A stretch of DNA of 64,000 nt from Salvator merianae (GCA_003586115.2 QVOM02000025.1:89760161-89824160), one strand, 5' to 3'; positions 45,475 through 57,405 are shown, counted from the first letter of the stretch. Notes: generated by a model not told the origin, from the sequence alone. A program made the numbers and translations.

Positions 45475-45910
45475 GTGGCTCTTTCTGCATGGACGTTTAA
45501 TTCGGATTAAGGGCCCATGCGCCACGCATCTAGGCCTCCTGGATCTGCACATTAAGTTGGATCTGTGTGGCCACGCCCCCTGCTGGTCCTCTCTGTCTGC
45601 ATTAATCAGGAAGCCTTAATCAGGATCAGCAGGCAGACCTGCTTAATTAGGTCTATCAGCAGGACCAGTGACCCTGATCCAGAACACGGGAGAGGTGCAA
45701 AAGGGGTGCCTCCCATTTTCAGGACTCCAGGGGATGTGTGTTAGTGATGTGCCATAGCGCACTCCAAAATGTGTTCCCCAGAGACCTCTAGGTTAGCAAC
45801 CTGTGTTCCTAGCCCTCGTAGGCGTGGGGTACAGCCGGAAGCTCAGGTGAGCTGGTATGGGCTGGTGTGGATCAGTGCCACCGGGCTGGCCCAGACCCGC
45901 TGATTCTGAC
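45475..45910. mobile_element. DNA-element remnant
   Basis: TGGCTCTTTCTGCATGGACG at the left, CCTGATCCAGAACACGGGAG, CAACCTGTGTTCCTAGCCCT, AGCTCAGGTGAGCTGGTATG and GGTGTGGATCAGTGCCACCG. Several blocks match 15386-15690, some inverted, indicating a dispersed DNA transposon family. Confidence 0.42.
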
Positions 45911-46379
45911 TGAAGGCAGGGATGGATAGAAAAGACCAGTATTGCAGCCACAAAATCCTCTCAGCAACTCGGCCCCAGAATCCTCACAGCTACGGAATGA
46001 AATGCTTCCATCTATACAGATGCAGCACTGGACTAACACTGGCCCTGGAAGCTGGCCATTTTGGGGTGGGGTCTATGCTAAAGCAGCACAGGCCAAAATT
46101 GCCCTGGAAATTCATCTTCTCTCTCCACCATCACTCCACACATAGAAGAGGAGGTGAATCCACCACAGAGCTGCCCTCAGGGTTCTTTAAGGCTAGGATG
46201 GCCGCAAGGGTGGGCTTGGCCTGCTAGTTGGTTCCATGAATGGCCCATTGGCCCTCCAAGCCCCAGGGCCACGCTGCATTGCCCATGTGGCTGCAGCCAG
46301 AGACCAGAGCCACAAAACCAACCCTGTCCAGCACTGTGAGCCATTCTGAGGGTGTCCTTGTGGGGCTGCCATTCAGCAC

Positions 46380-46580
46380 AGTTTTCGGGTCACCGCGGTT
46401 GTGCTGCCCCACTGAACTGGGACCGACTGCTGGTGACTCTGAGAATGCCTCCGTGGCATTTACTTAGCAAAGCCAGAACTGCTTTTGCCATTATCCTCCC
46501 CTGAGGAGAGTCCAGGGATCAAACCCACGGCCCCTGTTTCCTAGGCTGTTGTTCTCAGACCGGGCTATGGGCTCTTCCTT
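46380..46580 (-). repeat. degenerate tRNA-headed SINE
   Basis: Minus strand: GGCCGTGGGTTTGATCCCTG (box B-like), ACTCTCCTCAGGGGAGGATA and ATGGCAAAAGCAGTTCTGG follow the order of the Bov-B-like SINEs at 842 and 18041, but are strongly diverged. Confidence 0.45.
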
Positions 46581-46920
46581 GGACGCTCTACCCAGTGCAA
46601 AATGCAGCTGCAAGGCGGGTACAGGGTCCCTTAGCAGGCATACAGTTTACCAAGCCTACGGGGGCTGTTCTCAGCGTCAGCGTGGAATGGGGGAGGATTC
46701 CCCAGTGCAAACCTAAGGCCTTGCACTGCACCGAGGGCTTCTAGCTAACTCCCCCTGAGGGCCTTAATCTGAAAGCAGCAGAGTTTTAAATTTGTTTTTA
46801 CTTTTATTTTTAAAAGGGTCAACAAAACAAAGTTAAGGCACCCATTTTAATATTCTTTGTTTCTGGGGTCAGATTGAAAGCACCAGGGCAAAGCAAAGCA
46901 TCCCATTGGTTGGAAAGTTA
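46581..46920. other. no recognised feature
   Basis: Nothing recognised. Confidence 0.4.
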
Positions 46921-46929
46921 AGCAAGGAA

Positions 46930-47305
46930 TTGAAGCCACTTCCCGGAGTGGACAGCAGGTGAAGGTTTTGCTTTAATCTTCTGCTTGAGATGCCCAGAAG
47001 CAATTGGTGGGCCGCTGTGTGAGATAGGATTAGACTAGAGGGGCCATGGCCTAATCCAGCAGGGCTCCTCTAATGTCCTTATAGGCAAATTCATGGAGGA
47101 CAAGTGTATCAATGTCTACTAGAATGGATGCCCAGGTACCGCCTCCAGGGTGGAGGGACAGACAAGATGCCTCTAAAGGCCGTTTGCAGGAGTAGAGAAC
47201 AGGTGAAGGTCTTGCCTTTATCTTCTGCTTGAGATGCCCAGATGCAACTGGTCAGCTACTTTGTGAGACAGGATGTTGTACTAGATGGGCTGTGGCCTGA
47301 TCAGC
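46930..47305 (+). repeat. CR1-like LINE 3' ends, two copies
   Basis: AGCAGGTGAAGGTTTTGCTT to CTCCTCTAATGTCCTTATA, then a second copy from AAATTCATGGAGGACAAGTG to GATGGGCTGTGGCCTGATCA. Confidence 0.72.
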
Positions 47306-47319
47306 AAATCAGCAAATTG

Positions 47320-47568
47320 CAATGTCAAAAAATATTTTTTTTCGCATTTTTGCAGTGCTTTCCCCATTAAAAATGGCCTCTTCATGGGTTAAACACAGCG
47401 AAAGCACAAATATTCAAATGATTATTTCATCTTCACAAAAGTCATTCGTTTCGACTGCATGCTGAAAATCTGAAAAAGGGCATTTTCAACTCAATGTGAA
47501 TATCAGCGAATGCAAAATATTCGTTCAGATGTTCGAATGCAAATTGAAATTTGCACATTCTTAAGCTA
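47320..47568. mobile_element. AT-rich inverted-repeat element (GATGTGCA family), truncated
   Basis: TTTTTTCGCATTTTTGCAGT, TTCATGGGTTAAACACAGCG, and the end GAAATTTGCACATTCTTAAG match 4770-5112. The left terminus is missing beside the CR1 copy. Confidence 0.55.
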
Positions 47569-48006
47569 GTCTGGACCAGCGCTGACATGCAGACAGCACT
47601 GTTCCAGACCACGCTTTTCCATGTTCCAAACCAGCAGGCCTGGCAGATCCAAACCCACCGGTTCAGACTGCAGAGAGGTAAGTGCAAGAAGGGGGCCTAT
47701 TTTGGCTCAAGAATTCTTGAGGGGAAACTCAGCCCGAGACTGGTCCAAGAGTGCCAACGCACATGTGGGCAAAACAGGGACTTGCCTGCTGTTTCCGCAC
47801 TGCTGCGTGTACTTCAGAAAGCTGAAAGAAAAGGCGTTCTCTAAGGGCTGCCCTATTGATTTACCCAGAAGAATAAAAATGCCTAATGTCTAGTTTGGAA
47901 CCCTTTAAAGCTTAAGGCCAGAGACAGCTACTGATCTTGTCTATACAGCCAGGTCAACCTGGCTCAGCAATAAAGCAGCACTCCGAACATCAGCAGATGC
48001 ACTATG

Positions 48007-48217
48007 CAGCAGCAGCCACCGGCTTTAAGGGCGGGTGTTCGCGCCCCACACAAAGCGTGGCATGGCTGTTCATGGGGCCTCCAGGCCTCCGTACTGTCGC
48101 AGCAGATTGCCTAGTGACCTGCTGCATCAGTACAGAAGCACGGAGGCCCCGTGAACAGCCATGGCGCGCTTTGCGCAGGGGGCAAACACCCACCCTTAAA
48201 GCTGGCGGCCGCCGCTG
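48007..48217. mobile_element. palindromic hAT-like MITE, copy 4 (211 bp)
   Basis: CAGCAGCAGCCACCGGCTTT at the left and AAAGCTGGCGGCCGCCGCTG at the right. Flanks GCACTATG (47999-48006) and ACACTGTG (48218-48225) match at six of eight bases. The central stem is around AGATTGCCTAGTGACCTGCT, as in copies at 51701 and 58172. Frames on both strands arise from the symmetry. Confidence 0.85.
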
Positions 48218-48507
48218 ACACTGTGCAAATACTCCTTCCACAGATAAACTCCAATCAGCATGATAGGCATTGCGCTGGGTGCCCACTTGGTCATTAAGAA
48301 CTGGCATAAAAGCAAATGAACTCTTTGGATTGGGCTTCAGAGGGCTGCCAGTCTCTTCCTTGGACACAACAGATTGAACCAATATGTGCTGCCACCCAGT
48401 GGGATCCAGAAGAAATGTAGAAATATTTTATTTCTACATCCCAAGTGGACTCGGAGACAAGGCCAAGATCAGAGCTCAGATTTTAAGCACTTTAAAGGAG
48501 CAAACAT

Positions 48508-48624
48508 GGACCCTTTCTGCACTGAGCCGTATTCTGGATGGGCCTGCCATAGTCCGCAGTTGCATGCGGATGGCAGGTCTCTATTCTGGGATATAATCTG
48601 GAATAGGTTCCAGTACAGAAAGGA
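48508..48624. mobile_element. short copy of the GGCCCTTTCTGCACT MITE
   Basis: GGACCCTTTCTGCACTGAGC and TTCTGGGATATAATCTGGAA with AGTACAGAAAGGAAC. Shorter than the 180-bp copies, with part of the left arm deleted. Confidence 0.6.
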
Positions 48625-48639
48625 ACATAAGGACAAGAG

Positions 48640-51170
48640 ATGAGATTTTTGCAATTATGAGGTGTCAATTTGACAATGGCAAAGGAATACAGAGAAAGAA
48701 TTTGCACAACGAGCCTGGGTCTGTACCACTGTGCTGTCAACCATTTCAGAGGGCAAAAGCATGGCACCCGTGTCCAGGCAAGAGGTCCTCCCACCCAGGG
48801 TAACCCAGCTGAATCAGCAAAATGGATTCTCCGTTCCAGCATCTCTGGAGACATAATCTTCCCTCATCCGTCTCCTCTTTATCATCCTCCCTCCGACGAA
48901 GAACTCCGGGGAGCTAGAAAGGCTGCCTGCTGCTTTGAGAATCTGCCTTGATCTTAAAAGCCGTTTCGTTTCACAAACTCAGAACTGGACAATAGTCTCT
49001 AATGTACATCACAGGAGATTGCGTGAGGATAAATTGGGTGGAATCCCAGTTGTCCCTCACTTACTTCACAGATGGGTGGGATTATATGTTAAGTTACCTA
49101 ATAAATGCATTCTGTTTTTAAAAAGGCAGTCACCATGGAAATATTTGGCTGGGGGTACTGTTTGTTTGGTTTTCACTAGCAGATAATAAGGGTACAGATT
49201 ACAACACTGGTTAGGGATTTCCTGCAAAGATTTCTAGGAGATCTTCAGGAAACAAAAAAATAATTGTCCAGCTGAGCAACAAGGTCTCTGTTCAAGTCTA
49301 AACTACAATAAATGCACACCCAAGACATGCTCTGATCAATTTTGGCACAAACTGCTGATACAAAAACCTCGAGGGCATAAAACCGTTTTTGAATGAAGCC
49401 TAGGGTGAGATCAGACCGGGATTTTTTCAGTCATCCCTTTTAGGAAACACATCCATTCAGTAGTCACCCAAAAACTCTGGCATTCAAATAGGAAAAGAAC
49501 AATTCCACCTCATATTTATACATGTTGCTCTTCCTTCACCTCAAAGTCTGGCAACGCCTTCCTAACCACAAGTACTCAGCACTTATTGGCCAGCTACCTG
49601 CCTAGCTTTCCAGGACCCTGATCGGTAACTGGCCAGCAGCATTTGTTCCCATGCTGCGATTGGATAGATTTCCCTCCTCTGTGTCCCCTCCCTATGTGAC
49701 TGAAAGGAAGAGTCACCCTTGGTCTCATGATTTCTTGTCTGAGGAAGGGACAACTTTTCCAAGACTTTGACACACAGTAAGGCGCATGCAAGGGTAAAAT
49801 GTCCAGCATCCCTGACTCCAATTCTCCCAGGGGGCACCCCTTTAATCGTATCTGATTGCATTCCTAGATTATTTCCACGGGGTTTAGGTATAAGTCATAG
49901 CTACAGACCTGCAAATTTTGGATAGAGAGAGAAGACTGAGAAAATAATGCATTCATAAACAAAAAACACACAGCCCCTTGTTACCTGATATGCCAATGGT
50001 CTTTTTCAAACGTAGTGGGAAATGTTTGTTAAAAGCTTTGTTTGCACAGTTTCCTCCCAAGGCCACAATTGGACAAATCCCCACGTTATAGAACACCAAG
50101 GCCATCTACACTGCTAAGATTTCAGCTGCTTCAGAGGTGGGAGGTGCAAGAGCTGGGTCCAAAACTGTAGTCATGGCAAACAGCATGCACCTTTCAGCAG
50201 ATCAAGGCCTTGCAGCTATGAAACAGAAGTGGTGCAGCTGTGAAGCTTCTATCCATGCCGTTTTCACAGCACTCTGGGAATGATCTCAGATGCTGGCCAT
50301 TTTCAATCTGAGATAAAACCATCACAGGCAGAAATTGCTTTGTTAATTTGCCTCCTGCCTCACTCTCACCATCAGAAGAGGTGGTGAATTGGCCAGCAGG
50401 CCAGGGTGGCCTGTGTGTGGCCCATTGGCCCACTGAGCTCCACTGTGGATGCAGCCCACGCAAGTCTTCTGGGCTGAAGAGAAAGTTGGACTGATACTCA
50501 CTGACCCCATTGCTGGGGATCAGTTCCCAGTGGCCTTGGTCTCTGAATTGACAAAATTCCAAATAGGAGGATAGGTGATTAGTGAAGGTCACCTATCTTC
50601 CTAGTTGTGTCTCTGCTTGATGACTCTAGAGCCACCACTGTTATACCTCTTGGATAACTTGCTACAGAAAGCAGACATACTTCTTTCTTCTCCATGAGAA
50701 ACCATGAAATGTCTTCCCTTCCGTCTCTCCCACTGTCTAGGACCAGGTCAATCCTATCTTAGCAAACTTCTCAGTGCATAAGAACATGATCTTTGTGTAC
50801 TCCACTCACAGAGCTTCTGGCTGCATAGATTCTGCTAAATATTAGACCATCCAGTAAGGACGAAAATCCCCACAAACCTGCACATTCTCCAACTTGCTTA
50901 CTCTTGTGTGCCACTTTTTTCCTTTGAACCTGAGGGATTGGACAGGAAATGGCCAAGGGAGTCGGCCATTTTATGCATGACTGTTAACCACAGCAGGCAA
51001 ATTCCCTGTCTTGCCACCATTTCTCCGGACGATGGCAGCAGAGGGGCTGTGCCTGAAGGTCCCATCTGAGGATGCTTTCTGCCCCATGGAAGCAGCCTGC
51101 AGGTCTGATGGGGCCACCATTATACACACACCCCATCCCAGAGGCCCTTGCCAGGCAACCTTTTTGGTCA
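48640..51170. other. 2.5 kb without recognised feature
   Basis: No convincing exons, RNA genes or repeat boundaries. Frames such as 50194-50592 (minus) have no motif. Probably single-copy intergenic DNA or very old repeats. Confidence 0.45.
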
Positions 51171-51173
51171 AGT

Positions 51174-51177
<4 letters not shown>

Positions 51178-51226
<49 letters not shown>

Positions 51227-51236
51227 TCTCTCTCTC
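51178..51236. repeat. (CT)n microsatellite
   Basis: CTCTCTCTCTCTCTCTCTCT-type run continuing into CT-rich sequence. It produces Ser/Leu repeat frames that are not real proteins. Confidence 0.95.
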
Positions 51237-51269
51237 TCCCCCTTTTTCTCTCTCTCTTCCTCTTTATTT

Positions 51270-53065
51270 ATTTGATTTTTATCCTATCCTATTGCCCAAA
51301 GGCCTCAGGGCTGCTTACACATACAGGCACAGACAATAAAATCCAACATATAAAAGATTATAAAAACATTCTTAAAAGCCCATACCAAGACAAGATGAAA
51401 GGCAAAATGTAGACTTCAGTAGAACAGCTGAGCCCCGGTGAATTAAAAATACTGCACTCACAGATAAAGGAGTACAAGTCAGGGGCAGGAAAAGGGCTTT
51501 GGGAAGAGATGGGTTTTCTCTGATAATGGAAAGGCATTCCAAAACCAGGGAGGTAGAAATTCTTATCCTGCACACCTGTCAGTTGAACTTTTCTTGCTGA
51601 CGATACACCGAGAAGGGCCCTTTCTGTGGACTGAGTGTCACAAGCAGTACCAGCTAAGGGTAGGCAGTCCTTCGGGTACTTAGGACCCAAGCTTTATAGG
51701 CAGTGGCAGCCGGTGGCTTTAAGCCTTGGTGTTCGCACCACGCGCAAAGCGCGCCATGGTCATTCACGGGGCCTCGGGGCCTCTGTACTGCCTCAACAGG
51801 TTGCCTAGCGACCTGCTGAGGCAGTATGGAGGCCCGGAGGCCCTGCGAACAGCCATGGCGCGCTTCATGCGGGGCGCGAACACCAAGGCTTAAAGCCGCT
51901 GGCCGCCGCTGCTTATAGGGCTTTAAAGGTGATGAGCAGCATCTTGAACTGCATCCAGAAACAGATGGGCAGCCCAGACAGTTCTTGAAGGGCAGGAGTA
52001 ATATGGTCCCCTCTAGGGCACCAGCGATCACTCTGGCGGCTGCACTTTGCACCATTTGAAGCTTCTGAATGTTTCTCAAGGGCTGCCCCATGAAGGGTGC
52101 ATGGCAGTAATCTAGCCAAGATGTGACTTGAGCAAGAGTCACGGATGCTAGCAGGACTTCTCAAGGAAGGGTCACAGCTGGTGCACTAAGTGAGGATGTG
52201 CAAAGGAACTCCTGGCCATAACTACTGTCTGTCCATCCAAGAGAAAACTTGGGTCCAGGTGAACCCCCAAGCTACGAACCTCCTGTTCTTTCAAAGGGAG
52301 TGCCACCCCATGCAGAACAGGCTGAATCCCCAGTTCCAGATCTGCGTGTCTCCTGCCACAGTATCTCTGTCTCGTTTGCCTTCAATCCCCACTTGTTGGC
52401 CTACATCTAACCCATCACAGCCTCCCCGGCATCAGATGACATAGAGAGGTAGAACTGATGACTATGAGGCCCAACCCTCCATATGATTTCTCCCAGAGAT
52501 TTCAATGCAGATTTTAAACAACATGGGGAACAAGATAGAATCTAGTAGCACCTAAAGATCAAAGGCCAAGGAGCATCATCACCTTTTAGATTCTACCTTC
52601 AAGGTAGGACCAGAATCAGTCTACAAGGGGGAAGCCCTCTTGAGCTCCTGGCACGTATCCTCACCAGGGCAACCGAGGCAGTTTCTGTACCAAAACCACA
52701 GCTGAAACCCAATTGAAATGGGTCCAGATAATCCGTTTCTGCAGCTGTAACACCACTACATGCTCAGTCACCTTGCCCAGAAACGGGAGGTTGGAGACTC
52801 AACAGTAGGTGTTGAGGTCAGACACATCCAGACAGGGCTCCTTCAAAAGTGGTCTCACTACCACCTCATCAAGGTAGGACAGCAACCAGCCCTCACTGAA
52901 GGATACATTGGCCACCTTCAACATCCACTTGCCTGTCACCTCCCTGATAGATTTCACCAGCCATGATAGAAAAAGGTTCGGAGCACAAGTCATGGCCTTC
53001 ACAGTGCAGAGAACCTTGTCCACTTTCTCAGGCTCTACAAGCTGAAATGACTTACCTGCTCGCTG
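51270..53065 (-). pseudogene. L2-type LINE ORF2 fragment (reverse transcriptase to 3' end), interrupted
   Basis: A defective non-LTR retrotransposon on the minus strand. Translation shows, in order, VVRPLLKEPCLDVSDLN and then RPVSNLPFLGKV (reverse transcriptase start, about 52760-52890), a broken stretch with GFPLVD-like text, VHLDPSFLLDGQT (about 52230), TSWLDYCHAPFMGQPLRNIQ and KLQMVQSAAARVIAGAL (about 52010-52120). After a hAT MITE at 51701-51911 comes the ...LGPKYPKD block. This order is that of L2/Rex-clade ORF2. Stops and frameshifts are present and the 5' part is missing, so it is dead. The 3' end lies near 51270. Confidence 0.75.
51701..51911. mobile_element. palindromic hAT-like MITE, copy 5 (211 bp), inside L2-type LINE
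   Basis: CAGTGGCAGCCGGTGGCTTT at the left and AAAGCCGCTGGCCGCCGCTG at the right. Flanks TTTATAGG (51693-51700) and CTTATAGG (51912-51919) agree at seven of eight. Arms of about 100 bases pair almost throughout (GGAGGCCCGGAGGCCC with its mirror) around AGGTTGCCTAGCGACCT. It interrupts the LINE frame between the TFKAL-type and LGPKY-type motifs. Confidence 0.9.
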
Positions 53066-53375
53066 CTCATGTCATTGGCACCGTTATAGGGCTCTTTGTG
53101 GGCAGGCCCTGCAGCATGCAATGGTGCACATGCAAACAATGTCATTGCACATGCACAGTTTGTGCATTCATGATGATGTCATGTGCATGTACACTGTTGC
53201 GCGCTGCATGACCTGCCTACGAATGGTCCTATAATGGTGCCAAGACGAGCCAGAGCTGTTAGGGATAGCACCTAACAGTCCTTGGCCTCTAACCTCCTTT
53301 CATTTTTGAATGAACACAAGTTCTGCACATCCCTATTCAAAGTAGGGTGATGATTGTCCACAGGTAGGTAGGCTG
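53066..53375. other. no recognised gene
   Basis: Contains a TGCATGTGCA-rich part (53100-53210) and the end signature TTCTGCACATCCCTATTC near 53315, a relic of the GATGTGCA family. Confidence 0.4.
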
Positions 53376-53379
53376 CAGT

Positions 53380-53515
53380 CACCAGCCTTCAAGCAGAGGT
53401 TAGATAGCCATCCATCCAGGACAGTCTAGTGAATCCTGCACTGCGCAGGGGTTGGACTTGAAGACCATGGAGGTCCCTTCCAACTCTATGATTCTGTCCT
53501 ACAGGCTACTGAGAG
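53380..53515 (+). repeat. CR1 LINE 3' end, short
   Basis: AGCAGAGGTTAGATAGCCAT, GGGTTGGACTTGAAGACCAT and CCAACTCTATGATTCTG. Directly followed by a GATGAGCCCCC...CTTATGTTCTTA piece of the other CR1 subfamily (to 53580). Confidence 0.75.
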
Positions 53516-53584
53516 AACAGGCTGCTAGACTAGATGAGCCCCCGTCCACCTCCAGCAGGGCACTTCTTATGTTCTTAAAGTAAG

Positions 53585-54185
53585 CCACCAGCAGCTGAGA
53601 ATATCAACAGTTCTCCCCATTCTGCAAGTCCTTTCTAGATATACTTGAGATGCTGAGGATGTCAAGCCATCGTTTTACTGCGGAACCACGGCCTTTCTTT
53701 CCCTCTCATAACCATTGTTCATTCATCTCCAGAGCAACAAGATCTCAGATTCCCAGGATGCAAACCCTTGCCCAGCCGAAGGAAGGCCTCTTGGTTGCCT
53801 TCAACTAAGGAAGTCAGCTTTACTCTTTGGAGTCTGGTAGCTGAGGTTGCCCTGAGGCACTCATTTCAAATCCAGCCTCAGAAGCTCAGTCAAGGCGACC
53901 ATGCCAAATTTAAACATTGCTCCTCAGGGTAGATCAGCATGGCCAGCCTCCAAACGGCAGTAGAAGCTGAGATTATACGGCTCTTTCTCCCTTCACAAAG
54001 CAATTATGGATTTGTCATAGGAAACCGGGCCAAAAGAGACACTAATAAGCAGGCCCTCTGCATACTTTGGAAGCTGCTTTATGTTGGGCTGATCCAGCCT
54101 AGGGAGGGGGAACATCTGCAGGTACCTGGATGTTAACGGACCATCATCCTTTATCTTGTGAGCTGCTGGGATATGGAGTCCCAAA
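53585..54185. other. no recognised gene
   Basis: Nothing recognised; the ORF at 53939-54136 has no motif. Confidence 0.4.
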
Positions 54186-54194
54186 GAAGCACTT

Positions 54195-54520
54195 AGACTG
54201 CACCCAGACAGGGCCTAAAACATGGGATGATCCCGGCACTACAGTAGGATTGCCACATGTATCGATGGCGATCCCAACATAGCACCTGAGACAGAGGTGA
54301 AATCCCACCTTATTGCTGTTCTGGGAAAATCCGCTTCTAACCCTGGTTTAACTGGAATAGCTATATGGGCTTACCTGTCTGGAAGCTTGCTCCCAGAATC
54401 CATCACAGAAAATGGCCACCACACAAGCATGGGACCGAAATAGGGACAAAAATGGCTACCGTGCACGCATGCTATCAAAATATCCGGAAGTATGCACCAC
54501 GCCATTGAAATACCCAGAAG
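54195..54520. repeat. unclassified repeat mosaic (relative of 6.1-6.6 and 56.3-56.8 kb)
   Basis: AGGATTGCCACATGTATCGA, GGCGATCCCAACATAGCAC and the short echo AAATACCCAGAAGTACACAC match, with divergence, the 6430-6600 and 56285-56760 sequences. Confidence 0.45.
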
Positions 54521-54604
54521 TACACACTACACAATCATGGAAGCAAGCATTCAGACAAGTAAGGGCACATACTTGCTCCACATTTTCTTCTCATTGTCAG
54601 GAGA

Positions 54605-55034
54605 CAACCACTTTTTTGCACTTTCCACCATGGAATGTTCAATTGTGAGCATTCCATGGTGGAACAGTCCCCATGGTGCAGATGTCATCCGCACTGTGAG
54701 GACTGGAGCATGCCGGGAATGGGCTTCCAGCATTCACAGTGTGGATGCTGGCTGCCCTGCCATGACAGTGGCCAGGGAAACGTCCTGTCACTGTCATGGC
54801 AACCGGGGATGTGGCATGCGACTGCGCAGCCACAACTGCAGAGTGCAGCATTTGCTCCTGGAAGTAGGTGTGAATGCTGCGTACTGGGAGCAGTCCAGCT
54901 GCTCCCAGTACAACAGCCGTGGAATCCAGTTTTGTGCTCCACAGCTGGTAGTGATTGGGCCTCTGCACAATGCGGATGTACTTCACTACTGAGCATGCAG
55001 ATGCCCACTAGTGAGAAGTGTGAACAGGCCCATC
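54605..55034. mobile_element. GGGCC-type inverted-repeat element, close relative of 10031-10480
   Basis: Left stem TTGCACTTTCCACCATGGAA with GAATGTTCAATTGTGAGCATTC-like hairpin. Middle AGCAGTCCAGCTGCTCCCAG. Right end GAGAAGTGTGAACAGGCCC. Blocks follow the order of 10031-10480 read on the opposite strand. The right end runs directly into the hAT MITE at 55035. Confidence 0.62.
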
Positions 55035-55211
55035 GCTTGAAGGACAGGTGTTTAGAACCCATGGGAAGGGAGCGATCGCTGTTCTCAGGGCCTCCAGGCC
55101 TCCGTACCGTCGCAGCTGCGACAGTACGGAGGCCAAGAGGCCCCGTGAACAACGGTTGTTTGCTTCCCGCGCGATACAAACACCCGCCCTTAAAGCCACA
55201 GGCCACCGCTG
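55035..55211. mobile_element. palindromic hAT-like MITE, copy 6, left end lost
   Basis: The right arm TTAAAGCCACAGGCCACCGC ending CTG is intact. The left arm starts only at CTTGAAGGACAGGTGTT, so about 16 terminal bases are missing or replaced by the end of the GGGCC element. The inner stem CCTCCGTACCGTCGCAGCTG pairs with GCGACAGTACGGAGG. No duplication can be scored. Confidence 0.75.
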
Positions 55212-55214
55212 GTC

Positions 55215-56275
55215 AGCAGACCAACCCAGTAATGCCTCTGGAGCACTTGGTCCACAGTGCAGACCAATCTACCAGGAGGCCACACCTCTCGATAGAACAG
55301 CTCATCTGCATCCGATGAGGCATTGCCGTGGGCCATGGTGTGAAAATGGTGCATTGGCAACTCTAAGCATGGGCTGCTTGCAAGCAGTCTGTGCAGCGTT
55401 GCAGCTGTCAAGTCAGTGGGTGGCCGCCATGGCTTTTGTTGTGCTTGCATGCAGTGTTCTTTACTAGGTATTTATTTATGCTCATATTCCATGCCTATAT
55501 AACATATACAATCCAAGTATTCACATATTTGTCTCTGTCTAAGTTTGCTTTGCTCGGTGAAGAAGAAGGAATGTTGAAGAAGCTACAAAAATCACTGGCT
55601 GGGTTCCCAGGCAAAGAAGATAAGAGACTTTCTGGCAAGGAAAGGAAACAGCTAGAAGCAAGAAAAGGCTTGAAGACGAGGAGCTTCTGGGGGGGGCAGT
55701 GGGGGGGGGTCACTTAGCTTTATACTGGGATAGACTGTGAAGGTATAAGAAACACTGCTGGGCCTGAATGTATCGACCTTCACGTGAAGTACCTGCTCTG
55801 TTCTTTCCAATAAAGGAACCATTTTTCTTCAAGATAGACTCTTCATTTCTGCCAGACCCTAGTGGGACCTCACACCAGCTGGTATATCAAACCACCTGCT
55901 CAGCAGATGGTTCAATACGCCAGTGCTGGGGGCCCAGTGCCATTTCACTGGGCATTCGGAAGCAGCGCCAGATGTGCACTGCAGCTGAGCACCCGGGCAA
56001 AACAGTCCTGGCGGGCAACTTTTGTTTCCAGCCTCTGGATGGGTCACTCACCAAGCAGACGGCCCTAGGTGCACCCTATCGGCAACTTGGCCCATCATGG
56101 GCTGGGTTCTGCAATTCAGGCGAGGCCAGAGCAGCATAGCCTGCACTTTGCAGACAGACCCATAAAGGGCATCATCCAGCCCCAAGGTTGCAGCAAAATG
56201 CACCTGCTAGCCTCGTTGGCTCTGTGGGAGGGAACACCATCCTCACTGCCAGCTCATCGGCAGTTCATCCTGCAT
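55215..56275. other. no recognised gene
   Basis: Several frames but no motif. TTCTGGGGGGGGCAGTGGGG near 55686 is a G-run. Confidence 0.4.
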
Positions 56276-56279
56276 AGAT

Positions 56280-56770
56280 ATAGGCTGCATCCAGACGGGG
56301 GAATATGCTGCCATTATGGCACTGCTACGGTGGCATGGCCACACGTATCTGTGCCGAACCCACCGTAGCTATGCTATAACCGCCTTAAAATGCACGATGG
56401 CCTATTGTGGGAAGATCTGACTCTCAAGCAGGTTTTCTCAAAATGGTGCTATCACTTACTCTTGGGATGGAGCCACCATAATTGTTTTCCGCGCCGCAGA
56501 TACGCATGGGATGGAAAAGGCACAGTGCATGCACAGTGGGCATGATCGCACACTTCCAGGGGTTTTGATACCTGGATGTGAGCATCCACTGCCCACATGT
56601 GTGGGCAGAAAAGACGGCCACGCATGCATTGCAATTGTGCACTTCTGGGTATTTTGATACCTGGAAGTGCACATCCATTGTGGATGTGCCTGGGCTGAAA
56701 AGGCAGCCGTGCATGTGTGGGGGCTGCGATCATGCACTTCCGGGGATTTTGTGCCAGTTGGGAGTGAGGG
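56280..56770. repeat. unclassified repeat mosaic
   Basis: CTGCATCCAGACGGGGGAAT, CACACGTATCTGTGCC and GGAAGATCTGACTCTCAAGC are the inverted counterpart of 6430-6600. The second part holds two related internal units of about 110-120 bases (GTGCACTTCTGGGTATTTTG and GATACCTGGAAGTGCACATC, then a variant). Confidence 0.5.
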
Positions 56771-57159
56771 CAAGATTGGCCAGATAAACATGCCCTCCCT
56801 CTGAACAGGTGGACACCTCTGCCCTCTTTCAGAGCAACAACAGAAAAGTCAACGGCGTGGGCAGATTATCCACAGCTCTGAAGAGGTTTTTCACCCATGT
56901 GTAGACGCAGTCCTGACCCCAGGGATGCCCACCTGCCTCTCCTCTTGCCACATCTGCCCGCTTTCCTCACAGCAGCTGCCTTATCCTGCCCTTCCATTTC
57001 CCCCTTGCTGGGTTTCTTCATTCCGCCTGCCCACCCGGCCACCCTGGGCGCCTGTCCCTGATGCCAGCTCAGGCAGTGACAGCCTGAATCTCGCTGGGAG
57101 TTCTGCTTTGGGGCCTCTCAACGCTCCACTGCCCACAGCTCAAGCCTGACAGACACCAA

Positions 57160-57405
57160 AGCGATTTGGAAGGCTCAGGCGGCCAAATCCTGCTGGAGCA
57201 AGCGAAGGCCCAAATTGCATCTAAAAGGGAAAAAGGAAAGGCTGCACAGACCGTGCAGCAGATGCTGAAAATAGAAAGGCAAAGTGCGATGGCACAACTG
57301 TGGAAAATCAAGCAAGCAACCTTCGGAAGGCAAGCACACCGCAAACAAATGAAGGTCACGCATGAAGGCAAATGTCCAGCGCAACACAACCGCAGCTGCT
57401 GAAGG
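57160..57405 (+). other. helix-rich open frame of unknown origin
   Basis: The frame 57166-57402 (78 residues) reads GGQILLEQAKAQIASKREKG and continues with Lys/Gln/Ala-rich, helix-forming sequence ending in KCPAQHNRSC. It has neither a clear start context nor splice sites, and a C-rich upstream stretch precedes it. It could be a remnant of a transposon-encoded DNA-binding protein or chance. I do not recognise it. Confidence 0.2.

Noticed and set aside
51011..51412. Ser/Leu-rich frame of 133 codons
   Set aside because: It is produced by the (CT)n microsatellite.
54635..55318. 227-codon frame
   Set aside because: It spans two unrelated inverted-repeat elements (GGGCC type and hAT MITE).
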